DNA of 64,000 bases from Novosphingobium sp. (GTDB lineage: Bacteria > Pseudomonadota > Alphaproteobacteria > Sphingomonadales > Sphingomonadaceae), in assembly GCA_024236175.1 (NCBI GenBank), contig JACKKY010000004.1, positions 260,501 through 324,500 of the forward strand, read 5' to 3'. A program made the position numbers and the translations under genes. The notes beneath the pieces were generated by a model. It did no database searches and was not told where the DNA came from. It saw only the letters and a program-made list of their open reading frames with translations. Each line of letters starts with the position of its first letter. Position 1 is the first letter of the stretch. This document shows, one piece after another, positions 26,136 to 37,193 of this stretch.

Positions 26136-27332
26136 CTAAGACACCAGCGGAGACTGAGGCGTGAGGGTCTCCTGTTCCAGTACCAATCCGGTTTCCGCGA
26201 TCACATCCCAGAGCTCGCCGATCGCACTCTCTGGACAGACGCCTTTACTCAACCTGCGTTCACTTCGGTTCGGCTCACCATGTTCCCGAAGGCAATTCGC
26301 TTCCATCAAATGCGGTTTTAGATTGACCCCGTGCCGCGCCAGCGCATCCTCAAGATGGCGGAATATCCGGACACCCCCTGCGTCGAGGTCACCCCAATGA
26401 AACAACGGTGCATCAGCTGCCAAAGCCAGCCGCTCAATTTCCTCAAGATGGGCTTTGGCAGGGAAGCCCGCAGTATAGATGATCAGCGCCGAACGGTCAG
26501 GATTGAGCTCGCGCACGTGCCGCACGAAGGAGACAAAATTCTCTATTGTGAGTACATAAGCAACAGACTTCGCCAGTTGCACACGGGCCGTATCTTCTGG
26601 CGGAAATCCGTAATAACTAAGGTCGGGCAGCGACTCACCGTCGAGCTGAAGTGGGCCGCTGAGCAGCAATGGCTGTGGCATCTTTGCAAGGCCAAAGGTC
26701 GCAAGCACTTCGCCGACATCGAGCGCATTCGAGGCGATCAAATTGGGATACAGTCTCGCCATCATCGCGACGACAGTGCTGCCAAGCCGTTCCAACGCCT
26801 TGCTATCTGTACCCGCCTGGCGGCTAAAGGTACGGAAATCGAGTTGGTTTGCCGGCGCGTCCACGGCACGGCTGGCCAATGAACGTACAAGGGAAATGCT
26901 CGCATCGAGCGACAGCGTATCGTCCGGAACAAGACCGAAATGCCGCACGCCGCGCGACCAAGCCTCAGCGATTTCATCGAGTAGTGACAATGCACCATCC
27001 GGCAAGTCATCTCTGGCACGCACGCTGGCGATCGCGGCGTTCGACCGCTCCCCGGAAGGTTGGCGAAAGAGACGAGTATACAAGAGGGGTGGATCCGTTA
27101 GACGCACATGCGCGATCAAGAGATCCCCGTCGACCCTGCGCCGCTCGACATGGATACCACCGGATGCGGCTGCCGCGTCCAATTCGTGCTCGAACCGATC
27201 ACGATCGCGCACGCTCGCGAAGCCCTCCTCATCGACATAAGCGAACAACCTAGTGGCATTAGGATTCGCTTCGAACCGGTCGAGTAGATCGTTTAGCAGG
27301 GCCGCCACGTCGCTGAATGCGCGCCGGCTCAT
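26136..27332 (-). CDS. jetD: Wadjet anti-plasmid nuclease subunit JetD
   Basis: DUF2220-type protein of 398 residues carrying the Toprim nuclease domain that cuts plasmid DNA in the Wadjet complex. The C-terminal half has the acidic residues expected: TIENFVSF (first glutamate), AGFPAKAHL and HWGDLDAGGVRIFRHLE (DxD with following glycines). The N-terminal region is a helical arm that contacts the SMC complex. Its start overlaps the jetC stop by four bases. In Wadjet, JetABC extrudes loops on small circular DNA and JetD cleaves when the complex is stalled. Confidence 0.9.
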   Translation of the reverse strand: MSRRAFSDVAALLNDLLDRFEANPNATRLFAYVDEEGFASVRDRDRFEHELDAAAASGGIHVERRRVDGDLLIAHVRLTDPPLLYTRLFRQPSGERSNAAIASVRARDDLPDGALSLLDEIAEAWSRGVRHFGLVPDDTLSLDASISLVRSLASRAVDAPANQLDFRTFSRQAGTDSKALERLGSTVVAMMARLYPNLIASNALDVGEVLATFGLAKMPQPLLLSGPLQLDGESLPDLSYYGFPPEDTARVQLAKSVAYVLTIENFVSFVRHVRELNPDRSALIIYTAGFPAKAHLEEIERLALAADAPLFHWGDLDAGGVRIFRHLEDALARHGVNLKPHLMEANCLREHGEPNRSERRLSKGVCPESAIGELWDVIAETGLVLEQETLTPQSPLVS

Positions 27333-30300
27333 TCGGCGGCGTCCGACGGCGCCTGTTCGAGGGAGGCGGCAAGCTCGGTGTCGGTCAGGTGCTCGGGATT
27401 GGCAGCCCGCATCTGCGCGCGGGCGTGAGCCTTGACCACCACGGTTTCGGCGGTGGCGCTGTCGCCGTGGCGGAAAACGTCGACTATGGTGTCGAGATTC
27501 TCCCAGACCACCGCCCGCTTCTCGGACGGTGCGGCAATGACAACCTGCAGTCCGATGTCGTCATAGAAGTCGAGCAGCGTACGCTGATTGGGGCCGTCCA
27601 TCTTGCTGAAGGCCTCGTCGAACACCGCGAGTCCCAGGCCAAGGTCCTCTCGGTCATATTGCCGGCGCGCGCCGTGATAGATGCTCGAGAGCGCAGCGCC
27701 GATGATCACGTAGTAGGGTACCTGACGCTCCGCGCCACTGGCGACGCCACGCCGCCGGTCGTAACTTGTTTGTCGCCCCTTCGCGACATCCTGCATGCGG
27801 AGATCGAACGTGAAGTAATTGCGGTAGTCTTGGTAGGCCGAGAAATCGAGCGCCTCGTCCCCCAGCAGGCGCTCGACCTCGGCGAGCGCGCGCGCATGTT
27901 CCTCGTCGCGCGGCTCACCGCGTCCGAAGAGCGCACCGAACACATCCTCGTCGCTCTCGCTCTCGCGCGCGAGCCGGTGGAGTGCCGCGAATTCCTCTTT
28001 GGGTCTGGCGTGCAGCGTATAAATCTCGCCGTGTAGCGGCCGCACCTTCAACGCCCGCGTGAGGTTGTCGAGCTCGGTTTTCATCGTGTTAAAGCGGGCA
28101 TTGAGCTCCTGGACGAAGGCGGTCCGGAACAGCCTCCCGATTTGCTCGGCGGCCTCATCGGCCTGGGCGCGGTATCGAATGAGCTCGTTGTCCTCGAGCG
28201 CCGACACGTTAGCGCTCACCCAGGGCTTCACCTCGGCAACGATCCTGTCCTGGATGCCGACGGGCGCGGTGCTGTCGAAACTCGCACGATAATGGCCCAG
28301 CGCCTCGCGGATCTCGCCTTCGCAGGACCTGTACTCGTCGCGCGCTTTTTCGGCGCGGCGCCCCATTTTTTTTGAGATCTCTGCGGGTGGACTGGGGCGC
28401 TCGGCGGCATATGCCTCGCGGAGCGCCGGGAGCTGGACAAGGCTACGCCCGCGCTCGCGAAACAGCGCACGGCGGGTTCCGAAGCACATGCGCGAACCGG
28501 GAAACCCATCGCCGGCGCCGAGCCGTCGACCGATTTCCGCCAGCTCCGCAGTCAGCTTTCCCTGCTGCCGGACGAGTTCCTGCTTGTCCTCGTTAAGGCT
28601 TTTCTCACGTGATCGCGCGCGCTCTAGGGCCGCCTGGAGCGTCGGATCGATCGTCGCCGAGATCCGGTCGAGACGGTTCTGAAATTCGGCGCGCTGCTCA
28701 TCATGCTGGTCGATGGCGATCGACAGCGCCTCCAGGCGGTCAGGCTCTTCGATTGAATTTGTGATCGCTTCGAGCCGCTTGGCGATATCGTCGTGGAAGC
28801 GTGCGACCTCCTGATGCGTGGTGATGAGACCCCGCTGCTCCTCGATCTGCCGTGCGAGTTCGATCTGCATGAGCGGCGCCGCGGCGCGCCCGATCTTCAG
28901 CTCTCCGCCGCGCAGAACCTCGATGACCATGCCGTTGTTGTAGGCACCGTCGCGCATTATCGCCCGACCGCCACCGTCGAGCAAGTCCGCTTGCGTCTCG
29001 GCGAGCCTGATACCGCCCGCCCGGAAGACGATGAACGCCATCACGAGCGGGTCATCGCTCGACATGACACTAGCCAGCGTGCCTGGCTGGGCCCGCTGGG
29101 TGAGCGTGGCTAGCCGACGAGAATTGACGACGCGGCAGCCGCGATAGGAGTCCCTGCTGCCGCGCAGGATCTCCACCGCGCGCGAAGCGTGTTCGGGATC
29201 GACGATGATCGCCTCGCGGTCGCGTCCAAACAGGGCCTCGGCAGCCTCACGCCATTCCTCATTTACGATTTCGGCGACCTGGCACAGGGCGCGCGGCCGC
29301 ATGCCCTCCTTCTCGAGCACCGCCATGAGGCGGGACGTGCGCTCGTCGAGTGTGATCACGCCGACGCGGGCGCGCTCGAGACGCTCGGCAAGTTCATCCA
29401 CCGTCTGCTGTATGTTGCGGCGCCAGGTGATCGCCTCGTCGCGACGCTCGAGCACCTTGGGGAGATTGGCGATCGCGGCCTGCCGAGCGGTGTCGATCAG
29501 ACGCTCCATTTCGGCAGGATCGCGCGGCCAGACCGGAGGAACGAAGTCGGCAGTTTTGGCCTGGATGGCCTCGAGCGCCTGGATGAGTGCGCCGATCTTG
29601 AGGGGAGCGAGCTGGCCCTTGTAGTCGAGCAGGCTGGCGGCACGGGCGACGCTAAGGAAGCGCCCCTGCAACCGTGAGACAACCGCATTGCGTGCATGAT
29701 CGAGCGCCTTGAGCTGGCTGGCGACGACCGATCGCTGGCTGGCTGCATCCTGTGCGGCGAGCTGGTCCCGCAGGCTGTCTTGTTCCTCGGTGAGGAGCGC
29801 GAGTTCGCTATCATAATGCGCGATCTCCCGGTCCACGCCCTCAAGTGTAGCTCCCTTCGACCGCTTTTCCGCGACATTGGCGAGCAGCGCGGCGCCCGCC
29901 TCAATGAGGCCGGCGAGGCGCTCGGTTCCGCGGGCGACCTCCTCGCGCTCGAGCAGCCCGGTAAAGCGCGTCACCAGTTCTTGGAGTGCGCGCAGCGCCT
30001 CGAGGCGGCGCTCGAGTTCGTGGATGTCCTTCTGGATGTCGCGATAGCGCTGGATCGACTCCCGGAGTTCGCCGATGTCGATGTCGTTCTCTTCGAGCAG
30101 GAAACTGTGCACGAAGCCTTCGACCGAACGCATATCCTCGAACGAAAGCGCCATGACGAAGGCGCGGGCGAAGCGGTCAGCATTGGTCGGTCGGCGCCCG
30201 GTGAAGAGCAGCCGCATATATTCTCGGATATGGTTCTTTGGCGAGTCCGGCCTAATGAGCTCCGCGCCCTCGACCGAGCAGGCCTGTTCAAGCCGTTCGC

Positions 30301-30775
30301 GCACGATCGTCCAGGGCGCCGAGCGTTGATGACCGCCTGGGAGCTGTTCGACCAGGAGATCGGTGTCGATGCGGATGCCGGGCGCCACATAGCGCCCAAC
30401 GATCTGCGCGTCCTCGAGCAGCGTGGCTTCCAGGCATAAGCCAACGCTGACCGGCGGGCGCACACCGCTGCCGTCTTCGAAGACGAGGGCGATATGGGTG
30501 ACGGCCTCGTCGCGCAGGAAGTCGTCTTCGTTGAGTTGGCCGAGACAATAGCCGCGCAGCGAGCGTTCCGAGCGTCGGCTACCACTTTCTCCAGCCGAGC
30601 GATTGAAGCGGTAATATCGGCGCGAACCGCCGGTCATGACTGCCTGGATGAGGTCGATGAGGGTGGACTTGCCCGAGCGGTTCTTGCCCAGGATCGCGGT
30701 GTCACCCGACACGTCGAGATCTTCGCGCGCGAAGAGGTGCCATTGGACGAGCGCGATGCGGGTCAGTTGCATCAT
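27329..30775 (-). CDS. jetC: Wadjet SMC-like ATPase JetC
   Basis: SMC/MukB-like loop-extrusion motor of 1148 residues. The N-terminal Walker A is GKNRSGKST (residues 30-38). Long coiled coils fill the middle (many EL, RLE and heptad-like stretches), with a hinge region near residues 500-650. The C-terminal head has a signature-like SGAERQVPYYVIIG and the Walker B FDEAFSKMD. It acts as a dimer with the JetA kleisin and JetB to recognise small circular DNA. It overlaps jetB by four bases and jetD by four bases, as expected for one transcript. Confidence 0.93.
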   Translation of the reverse strand: MMQLTRIALVQWHLFAREDLDVSGDTAILGKNRSGKSTLIDLIQAVMTGGSRRYYRFNRSAGESGSRRSERSLRGYCLGQLNEDDFLRDEAVTHIALVFEDGSGVRPPVSVGLCLEATLLEDAQIVGRYVAPGIRIDTDLLVEQLPGGHQRSAPWTIVRERLEQACSVEGAELIRPDSPKNHIREYMRLLFTGRRPTNADRFARAFVMALSFEDMRSVEGFVHSFLLEENDIDIGELRESIQRYRDIQKDIHELERRLEALRALQELVTRFTGLLEREEVARGTERLAGLIEAGAALLANVAEKRSKGATLEGVDREIAHYDSELALLTEEQDSLRDQLAAQDAASQRSVVASQLKALDHARNAVVSRLQGRFLSVARAASLLDYKGQLAPLKIGALIQALEAIQAKTADFVPPVWPRDPAEMERLIDTARQAAIANLPKVLERRDEAITWRRNIQQTVDELAERLERARVGVITLDERTSRLMAVLEKEGMRPRALCQVAEIVNEEWREAAEALFGRDREAIIVDPEHASRAVEILRGSRDSYRGCRVVNSRRLATLTQRAQPGTLASVMSSDDPLVMAFIVFRAGGIRLAETQADLLDGGGRAIMRDGAYNNGMVIEVLRGGELKIGRAAAPLMQIELARQIEEQRGLITTHQEVARFHDDIAKRLEAITNSIEEPDRLEALSIAIDQHDEQRAEFQNRLDRISATIDPTLQAALERARSREKSLNEDKQELVRQQGKLTAELAEIGRRLGAGDGFPGSRMCFGTRRALFRERGRSLVQLPALREAYAAERPSPPAEISKKMGRRAEKARDEYRSCEGEIREALGHYRASFDSTAPVGIQDRIVAEVKPWVSANVSALEDNELIRYRAQADEAAEQIGRLFRTAFVQELNARFNTMKTELDNLTRALKVRPLHGEIYTLHARPKEEFAALHRLARESESDEDVFGALFGRGEPRDEEHARALAEVERLLGDEALDFSAYQDYRNYFTFDLRMQDVAKGRQTSYDRRRGVASGAERQVPYYVIIGAALSSIYHGARRQYDREDLGLGLAVFDEAFSKMDGPNQRTLLDFYDDIGLQVVIAAPSEKRAVVWENLDTIVDVFRHGDSATAETVVVKAHARAQMRAANPEHLTDTELAASLEQAPSDAAE

Positions 30776-31428
30776 TCGCCGGCATCCTGCCGTTCGTCGT
30801 CATCGTCGCCAGCCTCGGCCTCCTGATAGTCGGGCCGGGTGAGTAGCTGTTCGAGCGCGGTCAGATAATCGTCGCCGGCGACGGTCGCGACCAGCGCCCT
30901 CACGGTGAGGCCGATGTCCTGGATGTCTTCGTCATACTCCCCAAGTCGCACGATCGCGCGGCGCTCAAGCGCCTGGACATTCGCCTTGAAGTCGTTGATC
31001 GAGAGCGCGGGCCGTCGGGCCCGGGCGACCATGTCCTGATAGGCGTCGTAGGCCTCGTTGAGGCTCACGAGCACACTGCCGTGCCGTTCGACGTCGCCTT
31101 CCTGGACGCCTTCCTCCCAGACGCGACGCAGCAGGAGGAGCACGAGTGTCTCGTCGATTCGCATGCGCGGCGGATTGATCTGTTCGGTATCGGGCAGGAT
31201 GCCCGCCCAGCCCTCGCTTTCGCGCACGATGAGCCGATAGCCAGCGACATCGAAATAGCTCGCGATGAGGCGTTCCATGTCAGGCCGCAGCAATGTCTCG
31301 AGCAGAATCGACGAGCCGCGATCCTCGACATGGAGGAACTGGTTGCGCAGCAAGTGTCCGATCACTTGGGTGGCACGCTGCATGCGACGCGGATCGCGCG
31401 CTTCGAGGGCAGCGAATTCAGCCAGCAT
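30772..31428 (-). CDS. jetB: Wadjet subunit JetB (MukE-like)
   Basis: DUF4194-type winged-helix protein, the MukE-like KITE subunit of Wadjet. Recognisable blocks are ATQVIGHLLRNQFLHVED near the start, SYFDVAGYRLIVRESEGWAG and PRMRIDETLVLLLLRRVWEE, then an acidic C-terminal tail. The ATG at 31428 was chosen because it gives an 11-base overlap with jetA; an upstream in-frame ATG at 31497 would overlap jetA by 80 bases. It bridges the JetA kleisin and the JetC heads. Confidence 0.88.
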   Translation of the reverse strand: MLAEFAALEARDPRRMQRATQVIGHLLRNQFLHVEDRGSSILLETLLRPDMERLIASYFDVAGYRLIVRESEGWAGILPDTEQINPPRMRIDETLVLLLLRRVWEEGVQEGDVERHGSVLVSLNEAYDAYQDMVARARRPALSINDFKANVQALERRAIVRLGEYDEDIQDIGLTVRALVATVAGDDYLTALEQLLTRPDYQEAEAGDDDDERQDAGE

Positions 31429-32938
31429 CGCTGACCTCCAGGGTGACACGGCTGTCCTTGCGTGCAACGCGGAATCCTTCACAGCGCAGCCAGGCATTGT
31501 CGACCATCACGTCTGCCGTCCGCGTGAAGGTGAAGCTGCGCCGGAGATGCGCGACCAGTGGGTGCACATCGTCTCCGTCCTCCCCAGTCGCGGACACGGC
31601 AAGGCGAAGTGCTTCGAAGGCAAGGAAATCATCCACGGTGTCGAGCCAGAAGCCGCTCGCATGCGTTTCGCCCATGGGGGGCACGCGCCGTTCGAGGAAT
31701 CGACTCACCTGCTCGGGCTTGACGTCAAGCCGGTTGAGATAGTCGCGCTCGAGCCGCTTGCGTAGCTCGCGGATGGGATCAGGAGGCGGAAGGACAAGCA
31801 TGCCGCCGACGATTGGCGCACGCACGGTACGCGGCCGGGCGAGCAGGAAGGGAGAGAGCGGCGTATGGCGAGGCTCGAGCGGACCGTGAAGGTCGAGCGC
31901 GCGACCGCTAGCTAGCAGCTTGTCGAGTTGGAGTAGCAACGGTTCGCTGCGCTGGATGAATGACCCGCTGCGCCGGCCAGCATAGCGCACTGTGTTGCGC
32001 AGTCGAGTTTCAAGGCGAGCGCGGTGATGCTGGATCTGCTCGAAGGCTTCCTCGATACGATCGAACACCCGTCGGATTTGTGCGAGATCGTCGAACACGA
32101 GATCCTTGGAAGCCGCCGCGTCCTTCGCAAGACGCGCTTCCAGATAGGCCTCTGCGATCGCACCGATGTCGGCGATCGAGTCCTCGAGACGATCGAGGCT
32201 CTGGATGATGTGGTGACGGTAGCGATAGGGATGCGAGACCGTGGTGATCGCTGCGTAGTCCTGCAACAGAACGCGTTCGACGAAATCCTCGAAATAATGC
32301 CGTAGCCTCCGTCCGAGAGTGTCGCTGGCGAGTACCAGCTTGTCGATCTCACGCAGCGCCGAGAGGACGCTGCGCAAGTAGCGACCAAACGAGGCGGCAT
32401 CTCGCGCCGCCTTATGCAGGCCGGGTGCATTGTCGCGGGCATTGATCTGCAACGCGTCGAGCTCGTTCTTCACTTGGACCACCAATCCGCCAAGCTGCTC
32501 GGACAGGCCTTCGCGCAGCCCGCAAAGGAACTCAGCGAGCCGCATCGCGCCCGGCGGCATATCGACGGTCACCTTGAGACCATACCGCGTTTCCTCGAGC
32601 CAGCCAGTCGCGATGAGGCGGTTGTAGATATGACGTGCGCGCATGAGCGCTTCGTTGCTGGCCTGTGCATCCGCTGTCTCGACGCGGCGGCGGCGCATGC
32701 GTCTGCCCTTGCGGGTCAAAACCTGGTCGAGGACGACTGGCGCCTCGTCCTCGCGCCAGAGATCGGCATTGTGAGCGAGGGTTTCGTAAATCAGGCCGAC
32801 GATCTCGGCTTGGCTGGGAAAGCGAAGGTCCGAGCGATAGAAATCTCGGTAGATCTTCACGAGCACCGCTTCATAGAGATGGCGGTTCGACCCTGAGAAC
32901 AACGTGAAGATATCGGTATTGAGCTGGCCGAATAGCAT
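31418..32938 (-). CDS. jetA: Wadjet subunit JetA (MukF-like kleisin)
   Basis: First gene of the Wadjet operon, 506 residues. The N-terminal winged-helix region starts LFGQLNTDIFTLFSGSNRHLYE; the central part is helical with coiled-coil stretches (about residues 150-330); the C-terminal part holds RVPPMGETHASGFWL. This corresponds to the MukF-like kleisin that closes the JetC ring. Gene order jetA-jetB-jetC-jetD with short overlaps and all four subunits intact indicates a complete type I Wadjet system. The promoter should lie in the 500 bases upstream; no operator is evident. Confidence 0.9.
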   Translation of the reverse strand: MLFGQLNTDIFTLFSGSNRHLYEAVLVKIYRDFYRSDLRFPSQAEIVGLIYETLAHNADLWREDEAPVVLDQVLTRKGRRMRRRRVETADAQASNEALMRARHIYNRLIATGWLEETRYGLKVTVDMPPGAMRLAEFLCGLREGLSEQLGGLVVQVKNELDALQINARDNAPGLHKAARDAASFGRYLRSVLSALREIDKLVLASDTLGRRLRHYFEDFVERVLLQDYAAITTVSHPYRYRHHIIQSLDRLEDSIADIGAIAEAYLEARLAKDAAASKDLVFDDLAQIRRVFDRIEEAFEQIQHHRARLETRLRNTVRYAGRRSGSFIQRSEPLLLQLDKLLASGRALDLHGPLEPRHTPLSPFLLARPRTVRAPIVGGMLVLPPPDPIRELRKRLERDYLNRLDVKPEQVSRFLERRVPPMGETHASGFWLDTVDDFLAFEALRLAVSATGEDGDDVHPLVAHLRRSFTFTRTADVMVDNAWLRCEGFRVARKDSRVTLEVSDAG

Positions 32939-33518
32939 CAGGCGTTCCTTCGCATGGCAGGCTGGTCGACGGGACCCCTCTCGCCGTCAATTTTCTCGAG
33001 GTCTGAGTTTGCACTCATGAAATACCCTCGCCAATCTGGACACTTTCGCCACTTACCCATCGCGCAGAAATAGAATCAGCTCCCCGAAACATCCATCGAA
33101 CAGATATTGAACACTACCAGGGCGTAGACAAGAGATAGTCGCAGAAGCGATAAACCAGCCACTTCGAAAAAAATCGGCAAACATTAGAGCATGTGTCAAC
33201 TGTGTCATACCGGGAGCAGAGGGTAAGGAATCGGCAAGCAACAGGTCTCGTAGTACAGCGCTGCATCTCGTCATTCTTCCAAACCAGTCCGACCGCTTCA
33301 CGCGCATCGCCCTTGGAAGCGGATTTACCGGTCAGCCCGACATTCCAGACACACGAAAAAGATGGTGTGTCGCGGTGCGATCGCTCCCTTTCCCGGTGGC
33401 GATGGCTCTGGCCAACGAAGGACTGAACTGGAGGCTGATATGAATAAATGACTTGAAATGTGCCGCGACAGAGAAGCTGCGTATCGACTTCCTTTCCAAT
33501 TCGAGCATTCATCCATGC
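32939..33518. other. Intergenic region between Wadjet and the recombinase module
   Basis: About 580 bases. It contains the jetA promoter on the minus strand and the start of the recombinase module on the plus strand. Open frames here are rich in Ser, Arg and Cys, mutually overlapping and unlike proteins, so none is called. No perfect attachment-site-like repeat was found by eye. Confidence 0.4.
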
Positions 33519-33746
33519 ATGGACGAAAACCTTGCTTCACCGGACCTGCGCGAACTCATCGCACATCTGTGCCTCGAGGCTGGCCGCATCATGGAAGATA
33601 CGAGCTGCGAACTGGCCTTGGCATTGCCAACCGATGCAAGCGCTGTCGATACACGGTTGGGAATGGTCCGCGTTGCCGCCGATGACATTCAGTTTCTGAT
33701 TGCGGCAGCCCAGGTCCTGCAGCGTAGACGAAGCGACCAAACCTGA
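33519..33746 (+). CDS. Small hypothetical protein opening the recombinase module
   Basis: A 75-residue mostly helical protein (LRELIAHLCLEAGRIMED, then VRVAADDIQFLIAAAQVLQ). There is no signal or known motif. The chosen ATG lies in TGCATG; an upstream in-frame ATG at 33453 would add 22 Cys/Ser-rich residues that look non-coding. Its place before the DUF3489 gene suggests it belongs to the same mobile cassette. Function unknown. Confidence 0.5.
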   Translation: MDENLASPDLRELIAHLCLEAGRIMEDTSCELALALPTDASAVDTRLGMVRVAADDIQFLIAAAQVLQRRRSDQT

Positions 33747-33945
33747 GCTTCGGCATTAATCCAGGCGTCGGCCGATATTTCGACGAACCGCCCCACAATC
33801 CATTCGACTTCCGCTGCAAACGAAGCATTGCTGTCATCACTGAATCGCAGCCGGCCCGACCGGCTGCCGCCCCGGCAACCAGCGAGTTGCGGGGCCTTGG
33901 GTGGTGGGAGCGACACAGTGTTGCTCCGCAATGAGGAGTCCACCC

Positions 33946-34503
33946 ATGACAAAGAACTTCCGACTCAACGACCTCCAGCTGGTCCTGCTCTCCAATGCTG
34001 CGTCGCGCGACAATGGCAGCCTGCTGCCCCTGCCAGTAAGTTGCACCCAGGACACAACCCGCATCCGCAAGGCCGTGGCCTCGCTCCTGCGCCGCGACCT
34101 CGTGGAAGAGATTGCTACCACCGACCGGAACCTCTGCTGGCGCGAGGAGGATCAGGACTACATCGGCCTGTTCATCACCGATTCCGGCCGCAGCGCCATC
34201 GGCGTGGGCACTGATCAGGAGACGCAGGAAGAGGCATTCGATGCGGCTGCCGCGACGTCTGACGCTAACGAACAGGTCGCATCTGCAAAGACTGCCTCCC
34301 CTCGCGTGCGCAGCAAGATTGGGGCGGTGATCGCCCTGCTCCAGCGCGACGAAGGCGCAACGCTCGACGAGATGGTCGAAGCCACCGGCTGGCTTCCGCA
34401 CACGACCCGGGCGGCTCTCACCGGCCTGCGCAAGAAGGGCCACAGCATCGAGAAGACCAAGCGCGGGGACGTGACCTGCTACCGGATCGCGGCGGAGGGC
34501 TGA
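33946..34503 (+). CDS. DUF3489 domain protein
   Basis: A 185-residue protein. The N-terminal half is a winged-helix-like segment (FRLNDLQLVLLSNAASR, then RKAVASLLRRDLVEEI). The C-terminal half is the DUF3489 domain: KIGAVIALLQRDEGATLDEM and VEATGWLPHTTRAALTGLRK, a helix-turn-helix-like fold. Such proteins usually lie next to DUF2924 and serine recombinase genes, as here, and may act as recombination directionality factors or regulators. ATG 33946 has GGAG nine bases upstream and was preferred over 33901. It is two bases from the next gene. Confidence 0.82.
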   Translation: MTKNFRLNDLQLVLLSNAASRDNGSLLPLPVSCTQDTTRIRKAVASLLRRDLVEEIATTDRNLCWREEDQDYIGLFITDSGRSAIGVGTDQETQEEAFDAAAATSDANEQVASAKTASPRVRSKIGAVIALLQRDEGATLDEMVEATGWLPHTTRAALTGLRKKGHSIEKTKRGDVTCYRIAAEG

Positions 34504-34505
34504 TC

Positions 34506-34913
34506 ATGGCCAAGTTCGATGATCAGCTGCGCGAGATCCCGCAGATGGACAAGGCAGGCCTCAGGGACCGGTGGGCCTCGCTCACCGGTCGCCCGGTGCC
34601 CAAGGTCAGTACCGCCATGCTGCGCCTTACGGTTGCGTATGAGCTGCAGGCCAAGGCGTTTGGCGGCCTGTCGCGCAAGGCAAGGCGGCAACTCGACGGT
34701 GCGGGTGGGAAGAAGGCCGTTACGAAGGACATCCGTCCCGGCATGCGGCTTGCCCGCGAGCATGGCGGCGTCCTGCATGTCGTCACCATCGGCGACAATG
34801 GCGAGATCCTCTGGAACGATCGCGAATGGCGTTCCCTGAGCGAAGTCGCCCGCGCCATCACCGGCACCCGCTGGTCCGGGCCTGCCTTCTTCGGATTGAG
34901 GAAAGCCGCATGA
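34506..34913 (+). CDS. DUF2924 domain protein
   Basis: A 135-residue basic protein. The N-terminal region LREIPQMDKAGLRDRWASL then RPVPKVSTAMLRLTVAYELQ and a closing WRSLSEVARAITGTRWSGP with FFGLR form the DUF2924 domain, the last part resembling a small DNA-binding domain. In many alphaproteobacteria it sits between DUF3489 and a serine recombinase. It is likely an accessory DNA-binding factor for the recombinase; this is context only. Its stop overlaps the next start by four bases. Confidence 0.82.
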   Translation: MAKFDDQLREIPQMDKAGLRDRWASLTGRPVPKVSTAMLRLTVAYELQAKAFGGLSRKARRQLDGAGGKKAVTKDIRPGMRLAREHGGVLHVVTIGDNGEILWNDREWRSLSEVARAITGTRWSGPAFFGLRKAA

Positions 34914-35205
34914 GCAGGATCGGTGTGACTGAAAGACAGGTGGCAGTCCTCACAGTGATCGAGGACGAGGTCGCCTCCGGGCGCCCCTCGCCCAACACCG
35001 TGGAGTTGGCCAGAGCCACCGGCTTCAGCACCGGCGAGATCGCCCGTATCCTCGATGCACTCGAATATATGGGGTTCATCACCCGCATTCCGAACCGCAG
35101 GCGCAATATCCGCCTGTGCTCGCCCTCAGTGAGGATGGCACCCGACGATCACCTGATCGCGGAACTGACCCGCCGCGGCTATCTCGTGCGTAAGGGGATG
35201 GGGCA

Positions 35206-35209
<4 letters not shown>
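34910..35209 (+). CDS. Winged-helix LexA-like HTH protein
   Basis: A 99-residue single winged-helix domain similar in layout to the LexA DNA-binding domain: TERQVAVLTVIEDEVASGRP, then TVELARATGFSTGEIARILD and the wing ALEYMGFITRIPNRRRNIRL. There is no LexA protease domain. The ATGA start overlaps the DUF2924 stop, and its own stop overlaps the recombinase start, so the cassette is translationally coupled. Probably a regulator or accessory factor of the recombinase. Confidence 0.72.
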
Positions 35210-36867
<1,658 letters not shown>

Positions 36868-36895
36868 ACCACAGCCACGCCTCTCACCTCAACAT

Positions 36896-36917
36896 CAGCG
36901 GCGCTACGGCGCCGCTG
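36896..36917 (+). terminator. Hairpin after the recombinase gene
   Basis: Perfect 9-base stem CAGCGGCGC / GCGCCGCTG with a TACG loop, 29 bases after the stop codon. No T-run follows, so it may be Rho-assisted or a stabilising 3' hairpin. Confidence 0.55.
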
Positions 36918-37168
36918 CTCATTTGTGCCATCCACGAGGGGAACTGCTTCGAACGATCGACAGGCAAGTCCGTACTGCGCAAATGGCCCACAGAGAAAAA
37001 GACCGGAAATGGCCCATTCGATGCCACCTGAGCCCTCTCCGCAGACCGGAGATACTCTCCAGGACGCGCCAAACTGCGGCCTTTGAAGGAAATTTTATAG
37101 TTTTATATCAATTACTTAGACTGTGTGGCGGAGGTTGCAGTCAGCTGCGAACCGCTCTCCCTTCTCAT

Positions 37169-37193
37169 CCCTGTTTTTCCGGGAAGAACAGGG
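37169..37193. repeat. Inverted repeat with short direct repeats downstream
   Basis: Arms CCCTGTT and AACAGGG (7 bases) enclose a further TTCC/GGAA pairing, making a long near-continuous hairpin. GAACAGGG, the right arm, recurs directly at 37284-37291 and 37305-37312. It could bind a phage-type repressor, replication protein or recombinase. No partner is known. Confidence 0.45.

Noticed and set aside
27317..28036. Plus-strand frames inside jetC
   Set aside because: Shadows of the SMC gene; composition follows the antisense codons.
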